From assembly GCA_027483895.1 (NCBI GenBank), contig JAIXTP010000002.1:1-64000 (forward strand): a stretch of 64,000 nucleotides of DNA, given 5' to 3'. The translations under genes were made by a program, and so were the position numbers. Positions 8,939 through 20,232 of the stretch are shown piece after piece (within the stretch, counting starts at the first letter, position 1; every line of letters begins with the position of its first letter). This stretch comes from Hyphomicrobiales bacterium. Its GTDB lineage: Bacteria > Pseudomonadota > Alphaproteobacteria > Rhizobiales > Beijerinckiaceae. Below the pieces are notes generated by a model. The model was given only the letters and a program-made list of their open reading frames with translations, made no database searches and was not told the origin of the DNA.

Positions 8939-8963
8939 GCGAACCATGACGAGGAACGACGCC

Positions 8964-10180
<1,217 letters not shown>

Positions 10181-10184
<4 letters not shown>

Positions 10185-11116
10185 CCGTCGACGGCGTGAA
10201 GCATTTCCTCGATCTGTCGGACTTCTCCGGCGCGCAGCTGCGCCGCGTGCTCGACGGCGCGGCCGCGATCAAGGCCGCCCGCCGCAAGGGCAAGCTTGCG
10301 GAGAACCGCCCGCTCGTCGGCAAGACGCTGGCGATGATCTTCGACCGTCCCTCGACCCGTACGCGCGTGTCCTTCGACGTCGGCATGCGCGAGCTCGGCG
10401 GCGAGACGCTGATGCTGACGGGCGCGGAGATGCAGCTCGGTCGCGGCGAGACCATCGCCGACACCGCGCGGGTCCTCTCCCGCTTCGTCGACGCGATCAT
10501 GATCCGCACGCTCGACCACGCCTCCGTCAAGGAACTGGCCGAGAATGCGAGCGTGCCGGTGATCAACGGCCTGACCAAGGTGTCGCATCCCTGCCAGGTG
10601 ATGGCGGACGTGATGACCTTCGAAGAGCATCGCGGCCCGATCAAGGGCCGCCATGTGGCTTGGGCGGGCGACAGCAACAACGTGCTCGCCTCCTGGGTCC
10701 ATGCCGCCGCACGCTTCGATTTCCGCCTGACGATCGCCGCGCCGGACGAGCTCGCGCCGCCCGCGCAGCTGATCTCCTGGGCCCGCCGCGAAGGCGCGCA
10801 GGTCACGGTGACGAAGGATCCGTTCGACGCCGTGGACGGCGCCGACTGCGTCGTCACCGACTGTTGGGTGTCGATGGGCGACGAGGATGCCGGCCGTCGC
10901 CACAATCTGCTGGCACCCTATCAGGTGAACGCGAAGCTCATGCGGGCCGCCGCACCGAAGGCGGTCTTCATGCATTGCCTGCCCGCCCATCGCGGCGAGG
11001 AAGTCACCGACGAGGTCATGGACGGTCCGCAGTCCGTGGTCTTCGACGAAGCCGAGAACCGGCTCCATGCGCAGAAGGGCATTCTGGCATGGTGCCTGGG
11101 AGCGCTGGATTCATGA
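10181..11116 (+). CDS. argF: Ornithine carbamoyltransferase
   Basis: A 311-aa cytosolic enzyme making citrulline from ornithine and carbamoyl phosphate. Carbamoyl-phosphate motif STRTR is in [15 protein letters not shown], with HPCQ in [11 protein letters not shown]. The ornithine loop is DCWVSMGDE, and the catalytic cysteine is in [13 protein letters not shown] start overlaps the argD stop by four bases, preceded by AAGGGGG; its own stop overlaps hslO by four bases, so the three genes are one tightly coupled operon. Confidence 0.95.
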
Positions 11117-12102
11117 CGGACGACGTCCGGACCGGACCCGACGACCGCATCCTTCCCTTCGCCGTCGAGGCGCTCGACATCCGCGGCCGCGCCGTGCGGC
11201 TCGGCCCGTGCGTCGACGCGGTGCTCCAGCGGCATGACTATCCGCACGCCGTCTCGCGGCTCTTGGGCGAGGCGATCGCGCTTGCGGTGCTGCTCGGCTC
11301 GTCGCTGAAATTCGACGGCCGCTTCCAGCTGCAGACCAAGACCGACGGGCTCGTCGACATGCTGGTGGTCGATTTCGACCTGCCGGAGAGCGTGCGCGCC
11401 TATGCCCGCTTCGACCGCGCCGCCGTCGCCGCGGCGGGCGAGGCTCCGCCCGCGGCGCTGCTGGGCCGGGGCCATCTCGGCTTCACGATCGATCAGGGCG
11501 CGCATATGTCCCGCTATCAGGGCATCGTCGCGCTGGACGGTCAGGGGCTGGAAGAAGCCGCGCACCAGTATTTCCGTCAGTCGGAGCAGATCCCGACCCG
11601 CGTCCGCCTCGCGGTCGGCGAGGTGATGGGCCGCGACGGCGCGCGGCCGGCATGGCGCGCGGGCGGCGTGCTCGTGCAGTTCATCCCCGCTTCGCCCGAC
11701 CGCATGCGGATGGCCGATCTGCATCCCGGCGACGCGCCCGAGGGTGCGGAGATCCTCTCGCATCGCGAGGACGACGCCTGGACGGAAGCCCGCTCGCTCG
11801 TCGAGACCGTCGAGGATCATGAACTCGTCGACCCCACGCTGACGAGCGAAGAACTGCTCTATCGCCTGTTCCACGAACGCGGCGTGAAGGTGTTCAACGA
11901 TCAGGGCGTCGTCGAACGCTGCCGCTGCTCGCGCGAACGCATTCTCGGCATGCTGAAGAGCTTCAGCGACGAGGAGCGCCGCTCGATGGTCGGCGACGAC
12001 GGCCGAATCGGCGTGACGTGCGAGTTCTGCTCCACGCACTACCATGTCGGCCCGGAAGAGGTCGGTGCGGGCGACGGCGACGGGGCGGGTTCGGCCCCTT
12101 AA
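11113..12102 (+). CDS. hslO: Redox-regulated chaperone Hsp33 (HslO)
   Basis: A 329-aa holdase chaperone activated by oxidation. The N-terminal domain contains the typical segment [12 protein letters not shown]. The C-terminal redox switch has four zinc cysteines as CRC (in [11 protein letters not shown]) and CEFC (in [12 protein letters not shown]). ATG overlaps the argF stop (ATGA). The end converges on argE: both stop codons lie in the palindrome TTAA at 12099-12102. The argF-hslO pairing recurs in related alphaproteobacteria as far as I recall. Confidence 0.93.
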   Translation: MTDDVRTGPDDRILPFAVEALDIRGRAVRLGPCVDAVLQRHDYPHAVSRLLGEAIALAVLLGSSLKFDGRFQLQTKTDGLVDMLVVDFDLPESVRAYARFDRAAVAAAGEAPPAALLGRGHLGFTIDQGAHMSRYQGIVALDGQGLEEAAHQYFRQSEQIPTRVRLAVGEVMGRDGARPAWRAGGVLVQFIPASPDRMRMADLHPGDAPEGAEILSHREDDAWTEARSLVETVEDHELVDPTLTSEELLYRLFHERGVKVFNDQGVVERCRCSRERILGMLKSFSDEERRSMVGDDGRIGVTCEFCSTHYHVGPEEVGAGDGDGAGSAP

Positions 12103-13253
12103 CGGCAGGCTTCCGCGATCAGGCCGCGCATGAAGGCGATGCCGCGCTCCAGTTCCGAGAGCTCGATATATTCGTCCGGCTGATGCGCCTGATCGATGCT
12201 GCCCGGGCCGCAGACGACGGTCGGGATGCCGTCGCGGCGGAAATGGCCGGCCTCGGTCGCGTAAGGCACCGTGATCGTCGTATTCCGCCCCGCGAGCCGC
12301 AGCGCGAGCGTCTCGGCATAGGACCCGGTCATCGGCTCCAGGCTCGGCACGTCGACCGACATATGCGTCGTCACCGCACTCGCATGGCCGTGGACCGACA
12401 TCTTCGGCACCACGACCTCGTCCGCGAAACGCTGCATGCGCTTTTCGATCGCTGCGATGTCGGTCTGCGGGACGCCGCGAACCTCCCATTCGATCCGGCA
12501 GCGATTGGCGATGATGTTGCGGGCCGTGCCGCCCTCGATGCGGCCGATGCTGAGCGTCGCGAAGGGCGGGTCGAAGCGGCCCGACGGGTCGCCCGCGGCC
12601 CGCAGTTCGGCCGCCACGCGCTCCAGCTCCGCGACATAGGCCACCGCGCCGAGAATGGCGTCCGCGCCGAGATGCGGCTTCGAGGAATGAGCCTCGTGGC
12701 CCTTGAACTCGGTGAGGTAACAGGCCGCGCCCTTGTGTGCGTCGGCGACTTCGAGCCGCGTCGGCTCGCCCACGATCACGGCCGCCGGGCGCGGCAGATC
12801 CGCGCCCATGCGGCGGATCGTGTCGACCACGCCGAGGCAGGTGATCTCCTCGTCATGGCTCAGCATGATGTGGATCGGACGCCGCAGCGCCGCCGCCTGC
12901 ATTTCGGGCACCAGCGCCAGCGCCAGCGCGGCGAAGCCCTTCATGTCCACAGCCCCGCGCCCGTAGGCCCGGCCGTCGGCGATGCGCAGCGCGAAGGGAT
13001 CGCTCGTCCAGGCCTGGCCTGCGACCGGCACCACGTCGGTATGGCCCGACAGCACGATGCCGCCCTCGCCCATGGGGCCGACGGTGGCGAAGAGGGTCGC
13101 CTTGTCGCCTTCCGCGTTCGGCACGCGCACGAAGGGCACGCCCTGCGCCGCGAGCCTCTCCTCCACCCAATCCAGCAAGGGCAGGTTGGACTTGGAACTC
13201 TCGGTGTCGAAGGCGACGAGCCGTTCGAGGATCGACAGGACGGAGTCGAGCAT
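12099..13253 (-). CDS. argE: Acetylornithine deacetylase
   Basis: A 384-aa M20-family zinc hydrolase that releases ornithine from N-acetylornithine. Metal ligands are recognisable: His in LSGHTDVVP, Asp in GRGAVDMKG, the catalytic Glu pair in SHDEEITCLG and another acidic ligand in VGEPTRLE; the distal His is near EAGHFRRDG. The start is the ATG at 13253, ahead of which the frame is open only as a shadow of apaG. It lies on the opposite strand to argD-argF, so ornithine-forming steps are split over two transcripts. Confidence 0.92.
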   Translation of the reverse strand: MLDSVLSILERLVAFDTESSKSNLPLLDWVEERLAAQGVPFVRVPNAEGDKATLFATVGPMGEGGIVLSGHTDVVPVAGQAWTSDPFALRIADGRAYGRGAVDMKGFAALALALVPEMQAAALRRPIHIMLSHDEEITCLGVVDTIRRMGADLPRPAAVIVGEPTRLEVADAHKGAACYLTEFKGHEAHSSKPHLGADAILGAVAYVAELERVAAELRAAGDPSGRFDPPFATLSIGRIEGGTARNIIANRCRIEWEVRGVPQTDIAAIEKRMQRFADEVVVPKMSVHGHASAVTTHMSVDVPSLEPMTGSYAETLALRLAGRNTTITVPYATEAGHFRRDGIPTVVCGPGSIDQAHQPDEYIELSELERGIAFMRGLIAEACR

Positions 13254-13276
13254 GGAACGCCCTTTCGGGGCTGCGG

Positions 13277-13675
13277 TCAGTGAAGGACGCGACGGCCGGA
13301 GGAGGGACTGTCGAGCGAAAAGGCCGGAATGTCGACCGCGAAGGCCTCGCCCGCCTCGGTCACCATGAAATATTGGCCGACCATGATGCCTTCGGGCGTG
13401 GAGAGCGGGCAGCCGCTCGTATAACGGAAGCTCTCGCCGGGGCCGATCAGGGGCTGTTTGCCCACCACGCCTTCGCCGCGGACTTCCTGCACCTGCCCGT
13501 TCGCGTCGGTGATGCGCCAATAGCGGCTGCGCAGCCGCACGGCTCCGCCGCTCCGGTTCACGATCTCGACGGCATAGGCCCAGAACCAGCGCCCGTTGTC
13601 GGGCGAGGATTCCTCTTCGAGATAGCTCGGGGTGACGATGACCTCGATGTCATGCGTGACGGCCCGGTAGCTCAC
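13277..13675 (-). CDS. apaG: ApaG family protein
   Basis: A 132-aa protein forming a fibronectin-type-III-like beta sandwich; ApaG has been linked to cobalt resistance and magnesium efflux in enterobacteria, but its molecular role is not settled. Family segments visible: [40 protein letters not shown] and [17 protein letters not shown] prefer GTG at 13675 because GGGAGG precedes it at the right spacing and the protein then begins like its relatives; GTG at 13693 is the alternative. It is 23 bases before argE and may share its transcript. Confidence 0.9.
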   Translation of the reverse strand: MSYRAVTHDIEVIVTPSYLEEESSPDNGRWFWAYAVEIVNRSGGAVRLRSRYWRITDANGQVQEVRGEGVVGKQPLIGPGESFRYTSGCPLSTPEGIMVGQYFMVTEAGEAFAVDIPAFSLDSPSSGRRVLH

Positions 13676-13760
13676 GTCATCCTCCCGCGGCACGGACTTG
13701 CCGTTCAGTACGAAACGTACCGTTTCGGGTCAATGCGGAGGCTCGTCGGGATGCGGAACG

Positions 13761-13793
13761 AAAAAGGCCCGCGCGGAGCGATCCGCGCGGGCC
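13761..13793 (-). terminator. Intrinsic terminator of rpsA
   Basis: A perfect 12-bp stem (13766-13777 with 13782-13793, loop GCGA) is followed on the minus strand by five T residues (13765-13761). It lies just past the rpsA stop. Confidence 0.88.
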
Positions 13794-13819
13794 CGATGTC
13801 GTCGGAAGAGCGGAGCCGC

Positions 13820-15529
13820 TCAGTCCTTCTTGGCGTTGGCGCGCTTCAGCGCCGCGCCGAGGATGTCGCCGAGCGAGGCGCCGGCATCCGCCGAGCCGTA
13901 CTGAGCGATGGCTTCCTTCTCTTCGGCCATCTCGAGCGCCTTGATCGAGACCTGCACCTTGCGCGACTTGCGGTCGAACATGATGACGCGGGCGTCGAGC
14001 TTCTCGCCGGCGGCGAAGCGCTCGGGGCGCTGCTCGGAACGGTCGCGAGCGAGCTCGGAGCGCTTGATGAAGGTCGACAGGTCGGTGCCCGTGATCTTCA
14101 CTTCGATGCCCGAGTCCTTCACGTCCGTCACTTCGCAGGTGACGATGGCGTTCTTCTTGAGGTCGCCGGAGGCGGCCGCATCCGCGAAGGGGTCGCCGCC
14201 GAGCTGCTTGATGCCCAGCGAGATGCGCTCCTTCTCGACGTCGACGTCGAGAACCTGCGCCTTGACGACGTCGCCCTTCTTGAACTCCTCGATGACCTGC
14301 TCGCCCGGACGGTTCCAGTCGAGGTCGGAGAGGTGGACCATGCCGTCGACGTCGCCGTCGAGACCGATGAACAGACCGAATTCGGTCTTGTTCTTGACCT
14401 CGCCTTCGACGACCGCGCCGACCGGGAACCGCTCGGCGAAGGCTTCCCACGGATTCTGCAGGGTCTGCTTGAGACCGAGCGAGATGCGCCGCTTGACGGG
14501 ATCGACCTCGAGGATCTGCACTTCCACTTCCTGCGAGGTGGAGACGATCTTGCCGGGGTGCACGTTCTTCTTGGTCCACGACATCTCGGAGACGTGGATC
14601 AGGCCTTCGATGCCCGGCTCGAGTTCCACGAACGCGCCGTAGTCGGTGATGTTCGTGACGCGGCCCTTGAAGCGGGCCTCGATCGGGTACTTGGCCTCGA
14701 TGCCCTCCCACGGATCGGCGAGCAGCTGCTTGATGCCGAGCGAGATGCGGTGGGTCTCGTGGTTGATCTTGATGATCCGGACCTTGAGGTTCTGACCGAT
14801 GGTCACGACCTCGGACGGATGGTTCACGCGGCGCCACGCCATGTCGGTGACGTGCAGCAGGCCGTCGATGCCGCCGAGGTCGACGAATGCACCGTATTCG
14901 GTGATGTTCTTGACCACGCCGTCGACGACCTGACCTTCCTCGAGGTTCGCGACGAGCTCGGAGCGAGCCTCCGCGCGGGTCTCTTCGAGGACGGTACGGC
15001 GCGACACGACGATGTTGCCGCGACGGCGATCCATCTTCAGGATCTGGAACGGCTGCGGCACGTTCATCAGCGGGCCGACGTCGCGGATCGGACGGATGTC
15101 GACCTGCGAGCGCGGCAGGAACGCCACGGCGCCGTCGAGGTCGACCGTGTAGCCGCCCTTCACCTGGTTGAAGATCGTGCCGGTGACCTTCTCCTGGCGC
15201 TCGAAAGCGGCCTCGAGCTTCACCCAGCTCTCTTCGCGACGCGCCTTCTCGCGCGAGATCACGGCCTCGCCGAGCGCGTTTTCCATGCGGTCGAGATAGA
15301 CCTCGACCTCATCGCCGACGCCGGGGGCGCCTTCGCGGCCCGGGCCGACGAATTCCTTCAGCGCGACGCGCCCTTCGGTCTTCAGACCGAGGTCGACGAC
15401 GGCCATGTCCTTTTCGATCGCGACGACGCGACCCTTGATCACCGAGCCTTCGAGCGCTTCGGCGCGGGAGAAGGACTCTTCGAGAAGAGCGGCGAAATCG
15501 TCGCGGCTCGGATTGGTCTGAACGGCCAT
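13820..15529 (-). CDS. rpsA: 30S ribosomal protein S1
   Basis: A 569-aa protein built from six S1 (OB-fold) RNA-binding repeats. The last four are easy to see from recurring cores such as [40 protein letters not shown] and [12 protein letters not shown], each ending near RISLGIKQ. S1 brings mRNA to the 30S subunit. ATG at 15529 follows a CAGGAG ribosome site. Third gene of aroA-cmk-rpsA, but with a 222-base leader that contains hairpins, so it probably also has its own control. Confidence 0.97.
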   Translation of the reverse strand: MAVQTNPSRDDFAALLEESFSRAEALEGSVIKGRVVAIEKDMAVVDLGLKTEGRVALKEFVGPGREGAPGVGDEVEVYLDRMENALGEAVISREKARREESWVKLEAAFERQEKVTGTIFNQVKGGYTVDLDGAVAFLPRSQVDIRPIRDVGPLMNVPQPFQILKMDRRRGNIVVSRRTVLEETRAEARSELVANLEEGQVVDGVVKNITEYGAFVDLGGIDGLLHVTDMAWRRVNHPSEVVTIGQNLKVRIIKINHETHRISLGIKQLLADPWEGIEAKYPIEARFKGRVTNITDYGAFVELEPGIEGLIHVSEMSWTKKNVHPGKIVSTSQEVEVQILEVDPVKRRISLGLKQTLQNPWEAFAERFPVGAVVEGEVKNKTEFGLFIGLDGDVDGMVHLSDLDWNRPGEQVIEEFKKGDVVKAQVLDVDVEKERISLGIKQLGGDPFADAAASGDLKKNAIVTCEVTDVKDSGIEVKITGTDLSTFIKRSELARDRSEQRPERFAAGEKLDARVIMFDRKSRKVQVSIKALEMAEEKEAIAQYGSADAGASLGDILGAALKRANAKKD

Positions 15530-15543
15530 GTGTGCTCCTGGTG

Positions 15544-15629
15544 GGCCCGATATCGGGCCGCGCGCCGGCGGGTTCGTGTTGCGTCACGCTTCACTATCGT
15601 CGGCTGATGCCCGCATTGCGGGGGGCATC
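15544..15629 (-). promoter_or_regulatory. Structured rpsA mRNA leader (two hairpins)
   Basis: A perfect 16-base palindrome GGCCCGATATCGGGCC (15544-15559) lies directly before the rpsA ribosome site. A second hairpin spans 15606-15629: GATGC pairs with GCATC, and CCGC with GCGG around an ATT loop. S1 represses its own translation through a folded leader in E. coli; a similar role here is inference. Confidence 0.5.
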
Positions 15630-15710
15630 GACGGCCCCTGGGGACCGGCCGGCGCGGCGATCGACGATCGGAAGCGCTGTTTCAGGCAGTCTCGTTCCGG
15701 AACGGGTCGA

Positions 15711-15744
15711 AAAAACGACGAGGGGCGCGCGAAGGCTCCCCTCG
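15711..15744 (-). terminator. Possible terminator or attenuator between cmk and rpsA
   Basis: CGAGGGG (15719-15725) pairs with CCCCTCG (15738-15744), followed on the minus strand by GTCGTTTTTT. The stem is short with a 12-base loop, so termination may be partial, allowing some cmk transcripts into rpsA. Confidence 0.5.
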
Positions 15745-15751
15745 GGTTCGA

Positions 15752-16393
15752 TCAGCCCGCCGGTACGTCGGCCGCCTTCGTGTCCTGCACGATGGCGACG
15801 GCCGCCCGGAACGCGGCTTCTATATCCAAAGCGGTGGTATCGAGCAAGCGCGCGTCCCGTGCGGCCCGCAACGGGGCGCTGCTGCGGCCGCCGTCGCGGG
15901 CGTCGCGGCGGCGGATGTCGTCGAGCACCGTCTCGAAGGCGACGGCCTCTCCGCGGCCCGCGAGTTCGCGATGTCGGCGGCGCGCGCGCTCCTCTGCCGA
16001 GGCCGTCACGAAGATCTTCACGTCCGCGTCCGGGCAGATCACGGTGCCTATATCGCGCCCGTCGAGCACCGCGCCGCGCGGATCCGCCGCGAAGCGGCGC
16101 TGGAGGTCCAGCAAAGCCTCGCGAACGGAGGGCACCGCCGCGACGACCGAAGCGGCCTCGCCCATCTCGGCGCCGCGCAGGCGGGCCTCGTCGAGGGTAG
16201 CGAGGTCCAGCGTGCGCGCCGCGCGCGCCGCCGCGGCCGCATCTTCGAGCGGCAGGCCCGCGTCGAGCATGGCGCGGGCAACGCCGCGATAGAGCAGCCC
16301 GGTGTCGAGATGCGGCAGGCCGAAATGCGCCGCGAGGCGTTTGGAGAGCGTGCCCTTGCCCGAAGCCGCCGGGCCGTCGATGGCGATGATCAT
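15752..16393 (-). CDS. cmk: Cytidylate kinase
   Basis: A 213-aa nucleoside monophosphate kinase that phosphorylates CMP and dCMP. The P-loop GPAASGKGT is at residues 7-15, followed by [11 protein letters not shown], the CMP-contacting DGRDIGTVI and the LID-type arginines in ARRRHREL. It starts ten bases after the aroA stop and precedes rpsA, the widespread aroA-cmk-rpsA order. Confidence 0.95.
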   Translation of the reverse strand: MIIAIDGPAASGKGTLSKRLAAHFGLPHLDTGLLYRGVARAMLDAGLPLEDAAAAARAARTLDLATLDEARLRGAEMGEAASVVAAVPSVREALLDLQRRFAADPRGAVLDGRDIGTVICPDADVKIFVTASAEERARRRHRELAGRGEAVAFETVLDDIRRRDARDGGRSSAPLRAARDARLLDTTALDIEAAFRAAVAIVQDTKAADVPAG

Positions 16394-16403
16394 GTCCGCA
16401 GCC

Positions 16404-17837
<1,434 letters not shown>

Positions 17838-17912
17838 TCACGATTCCGAGTTGACGGTTGCCGGAAGCACGGTTACGCGAGCGACCGAATTCGAACCGGA
17901 GGGTGCGTTTAC

Positions 17913-18284
17913 GTGGCCAAACCTGAACTCGGCACCAAGCGCCAATGCCTGAGCTGCGGCGCGAAGTTCTATGATATGGGCAAAGACCCTATCACCTGCC
18001 CGCGCTGCAGCGCCGTCTTCCAGCCGTCCATGCTCGTGCGCGCCCGGCCGGAGCCGAAGCGCGTCGAGGAAGACGAAGAGGTGGAAGTCGATGCCGCCGC
18101 TCCGGAGCTCGTGTCGCTCGAGGACGTCGAGGCCGAAGAGAACGGGAAGGATCCTGCGATCGAAGGCGTCGAGATCGAGGACGACATCGTGGCCGACGAC
18201 GATTTCCTCGAGGAAGAGGAAGAAGGCGACGACGATGTCGCCGATCTGATCGACGGCGACATCGAGGACGACGAAGAGGCTTGA
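17913..18284 (+). CDS. TIGR02300 family protein: zinc ribbon with long acidic tail
   Basis: A 123-aa protein known only as a conserved alphaproteobacterial family. Residues 1-40 hold a likely zinc ribbon: Cys12-x2-Cys15 and Cys29-x2-Cys32 around the FYDM segment that gives the FYDLN-type domain its name. From about residue 50 the chain is overwhelmingly Asp/Glu, a very acidic, probably disordered tail. The GTG start is preceded by CGGAGGG. Function is unknown; the zinc ribbon plus acidic tail suggests binding to a basic or nucleic-acid-associated partner, which is inference. Confidence 0.88.
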   Translation: MAKPELGTKRQCLSCGAKFYDMGKDPITCPRCSAVFQPSMLVRARPEPKRVEEDEEVEVDAAAPELVSLEDVEAEENGKDPAIEGVEIEDDIVADDDFLEEEEEGDDDVADLIDGDIEDDEEA

Positions 18285-18398
18285 TACCTCCGCGAGTCGC
18301 GGCTATAGGGACGCACCGCCGACCGAGATCGGCGGTCGTCGCGAGACGAAATCGCCGCAAGGCGACCCGGGCGGGGCCCCAATCCCCGCCGCTTCAGT

Positions 18399-18474
<76 letters not shown>

Positions 18475-18584
18475 ATTCTCTCTGAAGACTGATACGTTTC
18501 GGAAACCGCGTCGAACGTCGGCGGCTTGAGCCGTGCCGTTCTTTGGTCCATATGCTCCCGCGTCGGTTTTCGGAGTACGGGCCC

Positions 18585-18971
18585 ATGCTCGGTCGCGCCT
18601 TCCTGTTTCCGGTCGCTCCGGCGATCTTCGGTCTGACCGCGGCCGTCTCGGCGCCCTCGGCCGCCCGGGCGGATTGCGCGGCTCCGTTCCTGTCGTTCAA
18701 CATCGACGCCGACCCCACCCTTCGGGTCGAGCAGGAAACGACCTCGGTCTGCCGCAACGTCTTCGCTTCGACCGAATTCACCGTCTACGAGAACCTGCAG
18801 GTCCTTTCCAAGCCGCGGAACGGCGTGCTGATCCGGCCCGACGCGCTGACGGTCGTCTACGAGCCGGCGAAGGGCTTCAAGGGCAAGGACGAATACGCGA
18901 TCCGCGTCTGCGGCAAGCGGGTGCGCAAGTCCGGTTGCGCGAAGATCACCTACGATACGACGGTGCGCTGA
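18585..18971 (+). CDS. Small secreted protein with an Ig/cadherin-like beta-rich core (unassigned)
   Basis: A 128-aa protein with a clear Sec signal peptide (hydrophobic segment followed by SAARADC, cleavage after Ala). The mature part (about 100 residues) has four cysteines, at ADCAAP, SVCRN, RVCGK and SGCAK, likely two disulfides. It also has a segment FKGKDEYAIRVCGK like those in bacterial Ig-like or cadherin-like repeats. I chose ATG 18585 because GGAG lies eight bases upstream; ATG 18552 would only lengthen the N-terminus. Function unknown; periplasmic or secreted location is inferred. Confidence 0.7.
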   Translation: MLGRAFLFPVAPAIFGLTAAVSAPSAARADCAAPFLSFNIDADPTLRVEQETTSVCRNVFASTEFTVYENLQVLSKPRNGVLIRPDALTVVYEPAKGFKGKDEYAIRVCGKRVRKSGCAKITYDTTVR

Positions 18972-19001
18972 GGCGCCTTCGGCCCGCGGCCGCCGTCGCG
19001 C

Positions 19002-19415
19002 TCAGCGGCAGGACCGGCGGATCCACGACCCCGCCTCGCGCTCGAGGAGGCGATCGTCGGTCGTGACGAGGCTCTTGGGGAAGAAGACGCGGGCGATGCG
19101 CTGCGGGCCGTAGGGCAGTTCGCGGACGTCGTAATCGGGTTCGTTCGGCGGCGCGCCGTCGCGCATGCCGAGCCCGTCGAAATGCCCCTCGCAGACCGCG
19201 ACCTCCTTCCGCTCGGGCGGAGGCGCCGGAAACTTGCCGCGGCAGGCTTCCCGCAATTGCCGGGCGACGGCATCCGTCGTCGCGCCGCTCATGTTCTGGA
19301 GAATGCAGTCCTCGTAGGTTCTCGGCGAGGACGGCGGCGGCGTCTGTGCGCTCGCCGGGATGCAGAAGAACAGGGCGCCGACGCAGGCCGGAAGGATGCG
19401 GGCGGCGACGGTCAC
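19002..19415 (-). CDS. Small exported protein of unknown function
   Basis: A 137-aa protein starting at a GTG that overlaps the stop of the upstream small gene in GTGA. It begins with a signal peptide ending at IPASAQ. The mature part contains YEDCILQNM and, about 20 residues on, REACRGKF, a paired-cysteine helix pattern I associate with small uncharacterised proteins of Hyphomicrobiales. Two further cysteines (AVCEG, RRSCR) could form disulfides. I do not recognise an enzymatic domain. It converges on the secreted-protein gene to its left. Confidence 0.62.
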   Translation of the reverse strand: MTVAARILPACVGALFFCIPASAQTPPPSSPRTYEDCILQNMSGATTDAVARQLREACRGKFPAPPPERKEVAVCEGHFDGLGMRDGAPPNEPDYDVRELPYGPQRIARVFFPKSLVTTDDRLLEREAGSWIRRSCR

Positions 19416-19672
19416 TTGTTCGCGGGCCCAGCCCGGAAGCCGTCGGCGCGGACGCGGACCATCTGTTCGGGAAGCAGCTCGACGATTTCCAGCTTGGTCC
19501 CCGTAAAGGTTTCCACAGCGGTGGCGATCTCGCCGAACATGCGCAGCGGAATCACGGCCTTGATCGGCGCCTGCCAATCGTCGGGATCGGCAACGCCCTT
19601 GAAGGTTTCCAGCAGTTCTTCATCCGCGTAGCGGTCGCCCAAGGCCGTCGGGATGTCCGGTGCGTTCGCCAT
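19412..19672 (-). CDS. Conserved-looking 86-aa protein of unknown function
   Basis: A soluble, acidic protein with no signal peptide or membrane segment. It has the composition of a folded alpha/beta domain (IKAVIPLRMFGEIATAVE, KLEIVELLPEQMVRVR). I take ATG 19672 (MANAPDIPTALG) as the start; a TTG at 19708 would add 12 residues and sits before a GGAGG. Its stop overlaps the start of the exported protein downstream, so the two are translationally coupled. I do not recognise it. Confidence 0.55.
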   Translation of the reverse strand: MANAPDIPTALGDRYADEELLETFKGVADPDDWQAPIKAVIPLRMFGEIATAVETFTGTKLEIVELLPEQMVRVRADGFRAGPANK

Positions 19673-19732
19673 GAGCCCAAAATAGTTTGTAACCTCCGGA
19701 GACTGCAAGCCGATCTGCGAAGACGATCGAAG

Positions 19733-20212
19733 TCAACGCGCATGAATCATGAAGATCGTCGCGATCCAGGCGGTCGCGATGGCGGGACCGAACGGTATCT
19801 TGAGCCCCTTCTCACCGCTCCGCGCCGGAAAAACACCGAATTCGGCGCCGGCGGCATAGATCAGGGTGAGGACGGACATCGCGAGCGTGAAGAACAGCGA
19901 GGGCTGCATGCCGAGCGAGAGGAAAGCCGCGCCGAGCAGCTTCACGTCGCCCCCGCCCATCGCCCGGAAGCGATAGGCGATCAGCAGCAAGCCGAACATC
20001 AGCAGTCCGAACAGGACGTTGCCGACAGCGGCGGGGACGTCCGCGCGCAGCACGGCGTCGACGACGAAAAGGGCGACCAGCACGAGGACGATCCGGTTGG
20101 AGATCCGGTAGTGCCGCAGATCCTCGATCAGAACGAAAACCAGAGCGGCGACCGTCGCCGCGGGCAGGGCGAACAAAATCAGAAAAGAATGGACATCAGG
20201 CACGAGCTTCAC
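19733..20212 (-). CDS. A24-family prepilin peptidase (CpaA/TadV-like)
   Basis: A 159-aa inner-membrane aspartic protease with about five hydrophobic helices. The two catalytic aspartates are recognisable: the first in EDLRHYRISNRI, the second in the GxGD motif, read MGGGDVKLLGA. It is the short form without the N-terminal methyltransferase domain, as in Flp/Tad pilus systems, and would process prepilin leader peptides. No pilin or tad gene lies nearby, so its substrate is encoded elsewhere. Confidence 0.88.
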   Translation of the reverse strand: MKLVPDVHSFLILFALPAATVAALVFVLIEDLRHYRISNRIVLVLVALFVVDAVLRADVPAAVGNVLFGLLMFGLLLIAYRFRAMGGGDVKLLGAAFLSLGMQPSLFFTLAMSVLTLIYAAGAEFGVFPARSGEKGLKIPFGPAIATAWIATIFMIHAR

Positions 20213-20232
20213 CGCGAATTTCGAGAAGCCGA

